A stretch of DNA of 64,000 nucleotides from Phaseolus vulgaris. Lineage: Eukaryota > Streptophyta > Magnoliopsida > Fabales > Fabaceae. Each line of letters begins with the position of its first letter. Position 1 is the stretch's first letter. The stretch is from assembly GCF_000499845.2 (NCBI RefSeq), contig NC_023759.2, positions 22,501,069 through 22,565,068 of the forward strand. The letters are read 5' to 3'. The notes below the pieces were generated by a model. It was given only the letters and a program-made list of their open reading frames with translations. It was not told where the DNA came from and did no database searches. Made by a program: the position numbers and the translations under genes. Below, in pieces: positions 57,567-64,000 of this stretch.

Positions 57567-58540
57567 CATAAATAGAAATAATATAATGAGTTCTACTAAT
57601 TTTTAATTTTTTTTTTACTTTATTTTATCTTCTAAAAAACTGGAACCTATTTTCATTTGTTCTTCTTAATGCATCATTGGTATTTTAATTACAGAGAAAC
57701 AGTTCTCTTTCTCTCTCTTTTTTTAATATAAAATGGAGTGATTGAAAAATTATAGTGAGCTCCATCTATTCTTTACGTAATTGTTCCTTTTCTGAATCAA
57801 TACCAAAGGATTAAAGGATTTGTTCTTGAATTATTATTATTTTGTTCATAAATTTTTGCCCTACTTATCTGCTTCCATGGTTGTAGAGAAAGTGGTAGAT
57901 TAAGAGGAGTTAAATATTTCTTTAGTTAGTAAAAAATAATAATAAATGTGGAGTTGTTTTTTACCTCCTTTTCTCCTTTGCTCTCTTTTTCTATCTCTCA
58001 TTCTTTCACATCTACAACCTACTGGTTTATCTCTATGATCACAGAGAATAATGTTAAAGAATAATAGTGGATATCAATTAATTGTGAAAGCAAAATTTGC
58101 TTGTGATGGTAAGTGATAACGTTTCTCTAAACTGGTCTTACACGCAAACCCTTCTTGTGGAACGATTAGGTAAATAGTAGCATATGGTACCACCCTACTT
58201 ATATAAACTCCATGTTGCAATATTATAAAGAACCAATAACATTTACAAAATCATCACAATATATGTACTTTATCTATACCACTTTTGTTAGGGTTTACCA
58301 GTCAAAAGAATCAAATTATTCATTATTCTTTTTATTAGTTCCATTTTTCTCATTAATTTCTTAACCACATATTTAAAGCACCCTCTCTATATCCATATCA
58401 ACAGTTTTGTATATACTAATTTTGTCACTTTTACTAATCATTAATCTTTACTAAAACTTCAAATACTTTTTTAGTAAAAGTAAAATGCATGTATAAAATT
58501 AGAATTCAAGATATTAGTTAAAAAATTTCAGAGTAATATA
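57567..58540. other. AT-rich intergenic region
   Basis: No ORF of note, transposon terminus or RNA gene recognised. Confidence 0.55.
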
Positions 58541-58873
58541 CACTAAAATCACTAAATAAAAATTAATTTTAATAATTAATTACTATAATAATTAAATTAA
58601 ATATTATTTTATATATTTAAATTAGATAATTTATATTATTAATAAAAAATTATAAATTAGTTTGTAACAATCAGAATTTTACTTATTAATTTTAAAATAT
58701 AAAATAGTTGGTAACTAAAACTTTAATAACTGATTAGATATTAATTTAAAAATTAGTTTATAAAATTTTATTAATAATAAAATTTTAAATATTAATAATT
58801 TTTTTAATTTTTAAAATATTTAATCAATTTACTAATTATTTAAAAAAAATTATTTAGTAATATTCTTATAATG
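58541..58873. mobile_element. Strongly decayed CACTA-type foldback MITE copy
   Basis: Left CACTAAAATCACTAAATAAAAATTAATTT and right AAATTATTTAGTAATATTCTTATAATG mirror each other. The interior keeps GGTAACTAAAACTTTAATAACTGATTAGATA. No target duplication is readable. This is the oldest-looking copy of the family in the window. Confidence 0.55.
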
Positions 58874-59954
58874 TCATGTTAGCCATTAACAACTTGGTAA
58901 TATAGTTCTGAAAAACACACGTGAAGACAATCTTTATTTAGATATTCTTCTTAAGTCTTACTAATTTCCCACTTGGAGAAGATTTTCAAAAAAATGATGA
59001 ATATTTGAGTATGAGAAAATAATTAGTTTAAAGAAAAGTTGTATAAATAAAAAGTGTGTATAAAACTAAATAAAGAAAAACATAATACTGATATGAACGT
59101 AGAGTGATACTGATCGAATATACTTTTCATATTTTGGATCTGTCGTTAGAAAACATTAATTAATTAGATAGCAACTGATCTCACTTTCAAAGTTTCAACT
59201 TCAAACTTTTTTTTATAAAAAATTAATGTCCAAATAGGTTGCACGACTCACTGTTGACGTGAAAGTATTATGTAATTTAAAGTCCAAATCGTCATTAAAT
59301 ACACTGTACATATAAAACTTTATTACGTCGAACCATTATTATATTTCACCTACACTATGTAAAATGAGCCTCGTTAGCAAATTAAATGAAAAATGGAAAG
59401 ATAATTCTAGTATATATATTTCACAGGATCATCATTTTATATTCCACCAATTTTTTCATATTGTATTTTCAAATTAGTGTGCATGGTTATTTATTTGAGG
59501 AAATAAAACCTATTATTTATCAGTAAAATTAAAAAAAAATAAACCTATTTTATTTTTTTCATCACATTTTTTTTATCAGCAAAAAATAAATTAATTAAAT
59601 AGAGCACTTCAGTAATGTTCCAACCCGTATACAAATACCTTCAAACATTCTAACTAACTAAAACCAAGTAGTCTCTACACTCACCCAAACCATAAACTAG
59701 AAACTGCTTTCTCCAAGACCAAAAAACTATAGGCTTATATAGAATGCATTAGTGAATAAAATGCTGAATTAACCGTGTGCATCAGTGAAAAAAAGCATGA
59801 CAGGTTTAATTATGCAGAACTATGTAGCTACTGCATAAGCACCTTTCACACAAGGTTCAACATCATCTGCATAGAACAACCTTGTTCAAAACCCCTTCAC
59901 TTCTACACACCAAAAACCTTTCCAAGAGCACTTAACAACAACGTGACCTGCAGG
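58874..59954. other. AT-rich intergenic region
   Basis: No supported gene or element. Confidence 0.5.
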
Positions 59955-60385
59955 TCCTCTGCCATTTGGGTGCTGAAATTGTCATCTACTAGCCAAGAAA
60001 GCCACATGAACGTATCCCTAATGAGTAAAGGTTTGAGACACTCTCAACAAAACCCATAAAGGCCATGTTTGGAATCATTGATGGATAAATCCCCTATATA
60101 AAGGCATAATAGTAGAAGAGTACTCCAACAAGCTACAAAAAGGCTCTAGTAAAATAGTATTGAGTTTTTTCTTTCCATCAAAACTAGTAGCAAAAATGAC
60201 TACATCAACATTCAACTTAGTGTTGTCTTCAAATTCAATTCCTCCATTCCAAAACCACCACTTTGATGTCTTCTTAAGGACAATTTTTCCTTTTTCAGCC
60301 TTAGAGAAGAAACTTTCTAGCATGATGGTCATTTGACAAGATGCAATGGGTGTTCTAGTTTTAATCCATGCTTCTCCAGTGGAAG
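59955..60385 (-). pseudogene. Flavin-containing monooxygenase (FMO)-like pseudogene fragment
   Basis: On the minus strand the pieces read LEKHGLKLEHP (about 60380-60350), ASCQMTIMLESFFS, then KGKIVLKKTSKWWFWNGGIEFEDN and VVIFATSFDGKKKL, then MPLYRGFIH (stop near 60078), FVESVSNL and MWLSWLVDD. Their order follows the C-terminal half of plant FMO proteins that oxygenate N or S atoms with FAD and NADPH; ATSFDG sits where those proteins have an ATGYDG-type motif. Frameshifts and stops separate the pieces. No N-terminal FAD-binding half is present. Confidence 0.7.
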
Positions 60386-60794
60386 TTTCTATAAAAGGTA
60401 GGACTCAATAAACATTGAAATTCTAGGCCTCAGTGGAGATAACATGAGGCCAAAAAAAAGAGTCCTGAGTAAGCCTGAGAAAATCTTGATAAACTGAGAA
60501 AATCTTGTTGAGAAGAACATGAAAGAAGGCAATCCCCAAATCCATTAATAGGGAATTGTCCAATGGAAAGTTGCATCCATGAATTTGGAACTACTGTTTA
60601 CAACACCACTGCAGGTCATCCCCTGCCTACAGACTTCCACACTCCACCACTAACCTTCTCTTACTCATTGCTCCCTTCCTCTGCCATTGTCCTCTGCATC
60701 ACAACAGATATGAATTGATGCTACTTTTTTATGCTCCATTGCAGGTCCTCCCATATTAACTAAAGTTACTGATGCAAAGAAGAGGATTTAACAC
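60386..60794. other. Intergenic / unresolved remnant
   Basis: No clear coding sequence. Pyrimidine-rich on the plus strand with two similar CACTGCAGGTC / CATTGCAGGTC stretches (about 60606 and 60740), suggesting a small direct duplication. Confidence 0.35.
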
Positions 60795-61250
60795 TTAATC
60801 CACAAAGGAATAGTTATGTGAGGGTATCCTATGTTTCATCCACAACCAAGATTTGAGTTGTGTCATCTGTAAAATATCTTCCACATCAACTGCCCCTTGC
60901 TTGAAAATAACATTGTTCCTTTGTTCCCATATGCACCTCACTACAGTTTTCCATAATCCTTTCCAAACCAAGTCTTGCTTGCTACCATCTTGTACAAGAT
61001 GGAAATTCTCAAAGTGGCATCTCAAGTTATTGTGTTGGACAAACAAAATGTCAATCCATCTAAAGCACTTTGACCAAACGCTTTGTGCATGTTTACATTC
61101 TAAGAACAGATGCTGACTTGATTCATCCAGATCTTGACACATTCTTCATACTATAGTGTCTACCATCACCCCTATCCTTCTCAGACTCACTATTGTTGGG
61201 ATTCTCTCCATCAGAACCCGCCAAGCCATAGTCAGTCACTGGGCAGCACC
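60795..61250 (-). pseudogene. LINE zf-RVT relic
   Basis: The frame 61142-60795 on the minus strand reads MCQDLDESSQHLFLECKHAQ then VWSKCFRWI, IWEQRNNVIFKQG and LKSWLWMKHRIP, ending at a stop. Upstream, about 61250-61150, another piece reads MAWRVLMERIPT and RRIGVMVD, followed by a stop. Together they are the C-terminal zinc region and tail of a plant L1-type retrotransposon polymerase. The missing first Cys pair, the stop and the lack of an RT domain mark it as dead. Confidence 0.75.
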
Positions 61251-61429
61251 TTAGCCTTCCACGAACACGTGAATATATCATTAACATGTTCTCTTGTGGG
61301 ATTAGCTAGGATACCATATGCAGACTTAACCGAGAACACCTTGGATCTTCACTTCCCCACACCTGGACATCCTTTGGCTCCCTATTAACACAGGTCGTAG
61401 ATATAAATCTAAGAAATTCTTCCTCCATC

Positions 61430-61545
61430 AAGGATTCCCACTCGAACCTCTCGCGCCTCCACCTTAAAGTCCACCTCCACCCTGATTCTTCCCACACACC
61501 TACCTCTCCCACCTTAAAGTCCACCTCCACCCTGATTCCCTTGTC
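61430..61545 (-). repeat. ~48-bp direct repeat at the gag truncation point
   Basis: CACCTTAAAGTCCACCTCC and CACCCTGATTC occur twice, at about 61461-61490 and 61509-61537. On the minus strand this lengthens a Gly-rich end of gag and then breaks the frame. A short tandem duplication at the truncation junction is the simplest explanation. Confidence 0.6.
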
Positions 61546-62392
61546 CTCCGCGCGGTCTCGGTGGTGCAGCACTTCCTCTTTTCTCAGAAACCTCCGTTTC
61601 TGCCATTATGTGCGCCACCGCGCGTCGCCGGATCTCCGCAAAGGTGCTGGGATGGCTCCTGATGAGAGACTCACTAAAGGGACCAGGCAGGACTCCCTTC
61701 TTGAACGCGTGCACCAACATATTCTCATCCTTGCTGGGCAATCTGACCACTTGTGCTCCAAAGCGGTTGAGGTAGTCTTTCAGTGACTCACCTTGGTATT
61801 GGCGTACATCGAACAAGTCGTATGACACCACTACAGGTGCTTTGTTAACGATGTATTGCTCGGTGAAGAGCTTCGAAAACTGAGGGAAGGACGTGATATG
61901 ACCTTCGGGCAGGCTCACGAACCATTCCATGGCTATTCCACTTAGTGTACTCATGAACATCTTGCAGTACACAGCATCCGAGCCTCCAGACAGCATCATC
62001 TGAGTGTGGAACGCTGTCAGATGTGCTTCTGGATCTTCCACCCCTATGAACGACGTCTTTACTCCCAGCAGGTTGGGAGGCACCATGGTTCCCATGATGT
62101 CAGGGGAGAAGGGCATAGGGAACGATCTCTGAGGCGATGGTGGCCTCGACACCCTTTCTTCAACCACGTGCTCCCTCTGTGCCCGCAACGTCCTTCTTAG
62201 CTCTTCATTGACACGATTCAGCTCATCGTTTCTGCTCTGCGACGCAGCCAACTCCGTCTGCATCTTTTCTTGTTCAGCTCTCGACGCTGCGACGTTATCC
62301 TGCAGCGTGCGCACCATCTCCAGGACCTGCGCCATTGTCACAGCGCCCTCCTCAGCAGATGGCGCAGGTGATGATTGTCTGTTTCTTGGCAT
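61514..62392 (-). pseudogene. Truncated Tat-family gag
   Basis: Starts at ATG 62392 (MPRNRQSSPAPSAEEGAVTM) and gives 292 aa. It is clearly homologous to the gag at 19968 throughout: AQVLEMVRTLQDNVAASR, FIGVEDPEAHLTAFHTQMM, MEWFVSLPEGHITSF and YQGESLKDYLNRFGAQ. It ends in a Gly-rich stretch and a stop shortly after the gag core, without zinc motif, protease or pol. The frame is otherwise open. It is a different subfamily from the 18.7-kb element, judging from many substitutions, and its LTR and PBS lie just upstream on the same strand. Confidence 0.85.
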
Positions 62393-62455
62393 TTTCTCAG
62401 CGGAAAACTTTGATTAGTTTCAGAAAATGTGGATGGGACCACGATTCACTTGAGT

Positions 62456-62471
62456 CCCACGGTGGGCGCCA
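62456..62471 (-). other. Primer binding site of the truncated Tat element
   Basis: TGGCGCCCACCGTGGG on the minus strand, two bases after the LTR end AGGATCA. It starts with the TGG that pairs to a tRNA CCA end. It is better preserved than the site in the 18.7-kb element. Confidence 0.7.
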
Positions 62472-62473
62472 AA

Positions 62474-63578
62474 TGATCCTGCCGACAACTCGGGCGTGGA
62501 GGAATCGCTTCGTAGCTCTCACTACCCCATCTACGTGACTGTGTTATCTGTGAAATCACCCCCAGAACCTTCTCTAGGATCTCCAAGTGTGACCTGCAAA
62601 ACACACAGACGGCGCCTCTAGCGGCCGTTTGCACTCCGACGATCAAGTTAGACGACAGAACCACCAATAGAAAAACTGTGTGTGTGTTCAAAAGAATCTC
62701 CCCCTCTCAGTCTCACTCTGATTCCCTTTTATACTTCTCTTTGCATCTGTGCCTAACAGAATTCTGTTATGCTTTTCTGGCATGTGCCAGAATTCTGTTA
62801 TGCTTTTCTGCAGAGACGTACCTCCAGAATCAGTGAAACATGAGCGTCTGTGCGTGTCTGTGCTTGTCTGTACCTTTAGCGACACGGAGTGTATCTTTCT
62901 CTGGGCCGCGCCTCACTCAGATGGTGACACGTGGAGGCGTGCAACTCACATCTAACCACGCACGTACCACCCCCTGGAGGGCTCTAGCGCGTCTCTTTGT
63001 GCGCTTAAGTCATTCCCTTGCGGAGTAACTTAACGCGTTTCTTTCGTCTGGGTGAATCGCACACTCCCAGGAGAACGCCAGGTGTGGCTGGTCTAGGCAC
63101 ACTCACCAAGCATTGCTCTCTGCGTGAACGATTTCCCCTCCGCGGTGTCATGCACGTAATGGGTTGAGGGAGTCACCAATCACTGACCGGTTTACTAGCT
63201 CCCTCAGTCCACTCTCGTGCACGACTCTACCGGCGAGCAACTCCTCTTTCTCCGAGATAGGATCACACGAGATCCATGCGTAATGCTCTTGCTGGGAACC
63301 ACAGTCCCAGTTTAACTGCGTGTAACACGAGACCCCGATGACCATGTACCCCGATGACTGATCGGTGCTCTCTTGCTTCTCCCGTTCTGCCCCCAGGTGT
63401 TCATCTGGGAACTGATCGGTCGGTGGGCACTCGGTGTGACCACCGATCACCGTTCTGGGTGATTTGTCCCTTCACTTCTCTGCCACCTGACCTGCCGGTA
63501 GCCACTTGGTTACTGACCACCGATCACCGCTTTGGGCGATCGTCTCCCTGATCTCTTTGTCACCTGGTCCACGTGTCA
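62474..63578 (-). repeat. LTR of the truncated Tat element
   Basis: About 1.1 kb of GC-rich DNA next to the PBS. On the minus strand it ends GGCAGGATCA like the LTR at 18700-19590. Its outer end is placed at TGACACGTGG (63578) because it starts with TG and the next LTR begins six bases further on; there is no partner LTR to confirm this. It contains an internal repeat: CACCGATCACCG(T/C)T(C/T)TGGG occurs at about 63440 and 63520. Confidence 0.6.
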
Positions 63579-63584
63579 CCCTGC

Positions 63585-64000
63585 TGATAAGTGTCTAATT
63601 TCAGTAATATTTCATATTAAAATATAGGCACTTATGAGGATTTATTGCTAATTTACATATAAAATAATCCCTAATTTATGAATTTATACCTTTTTACATT
63701 TTTTATGATCTTTATTTGAATAAGAGTATTTTATTCCCAAATTTGGTGTTAATTGCAGATTTCTAAGGAAGATTGGAGATTTGGATGAAAGATGAATGAT
63801 TTGAGCTAAAAAGATAAAGATAGAAGGTCCCAGAATGGAAAAAGATGCAAAGAAAGATTGAGCCTTTTTTATGTTTTATCATTTAGCCCATTAGCGCGAC
63901 ATAGGAAACAACCTAACCCTAGAAAAACTAGGATAAATAAAGGGCTAGAGGCTCAACCTTAGGGTGCCAGATTGAGAGGAAAACACCATAGAGTGAATTG
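63585..64000 (+). mobile_element. LTR start, TGATAAGTGTC family, running off the window
   Basis: Begins TGATAAGTGTCTAATTTC and shares ordered blocks with the fragment at 15091-15318. It continues through AACCCTAGAAAAAC and CTCAACCTTAGG to the window edge. Whether an internal region follows cannot be seen. It abuts the LTR of the truncated Tat element, so one inserted in or next to the other. Confidence 0.6.

Noticed and set aside
61134..61388. 84-codon plus-strand frame next to the LINE relic
   Set aside because: Opposite strand of LINE and junction sequence; no domain.
62446..63450. Several open frames within the minus-strand Tat LTR
   Set aside because: LTR sequence without protein domains; frames arise from high GC content.

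Overview
This is a plant nuclear window: AT-rich, with intron-containing genes (GT..AG introns) and dense nested transposons. A specific legume TRIM repeat, legume-type Tat and Athila LTR elements and the gene sequences themselves suggest a legume, probably Phaseoleae (inference; species not identified).

Only three ordinary host genes are well supported. (1) A two-exon GT47/exostosin-family glycosyltransferase (978-3567, +), a single-pass Golgi-type protein. (2) A ten-exon chloroplast-type cysteine synthase family gene (4301-8452, +). It best fits S-sulfocysteine synthase (CS26 type), because it lacks the long loop of ordinary O-acetylserine (thiol)lyases. (3) A three-exon R2R3-MYB of subgroup 1 (36218-37615, -). 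A pair of orphan terminal exons (10434-10724) may be the tail of a fourth gene that I cannot name.

The rest is mostly mobile DNA. From 14 to 18.7 kb lie a nested nest of palindromic CACTA-ended MITEs, an LTR fragment, a decayed Mutator-like transposase and a GRF zinc-finger remnant. From 18.7 to 30.8 kb is a structurally complete Tat-lineage Ty3/gypsy element: two 891-bp LTRs, target duplication GTAAG, gag-pol in one frame with three nonsense codons, dual RNase H, tandem repeat arrays, and a spliced antisense gene of about 801 codons. From 42 to 45.5 kb is an Athila-like gag/protease relic with its LTR on the minus strand. From 45.6 to 48.4 kb are CACTA scraps, a 192-bp tandem duplication, a TRIM with target duplication CACAT, and a LINE relic. 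From 49.7 to 57.6 kb is a complete, apparently coding-competent CACTA element. It has CACTAGT ends, target duplication AAA, an uninterrupted 1066-aa TNP2 transposase and a second ten-exon gene joining a Ptta/En/Spm domain to a ULP1-like C48 domain. From 59.9 to 64 kb are an FMO-like pseudogene, a second LINE relic, a truncated relative of the Tat gag with PBS and LTR on the minus strand, and the start of another LTR that runs off the window.

The two most interesting systems are the intact CACTA element with its protease-like second protein, and the Tat element with its spliced antisense gene. Exon boundaries were derived by eye from GT..AG sites and reading frame; no alignments or searches were run.
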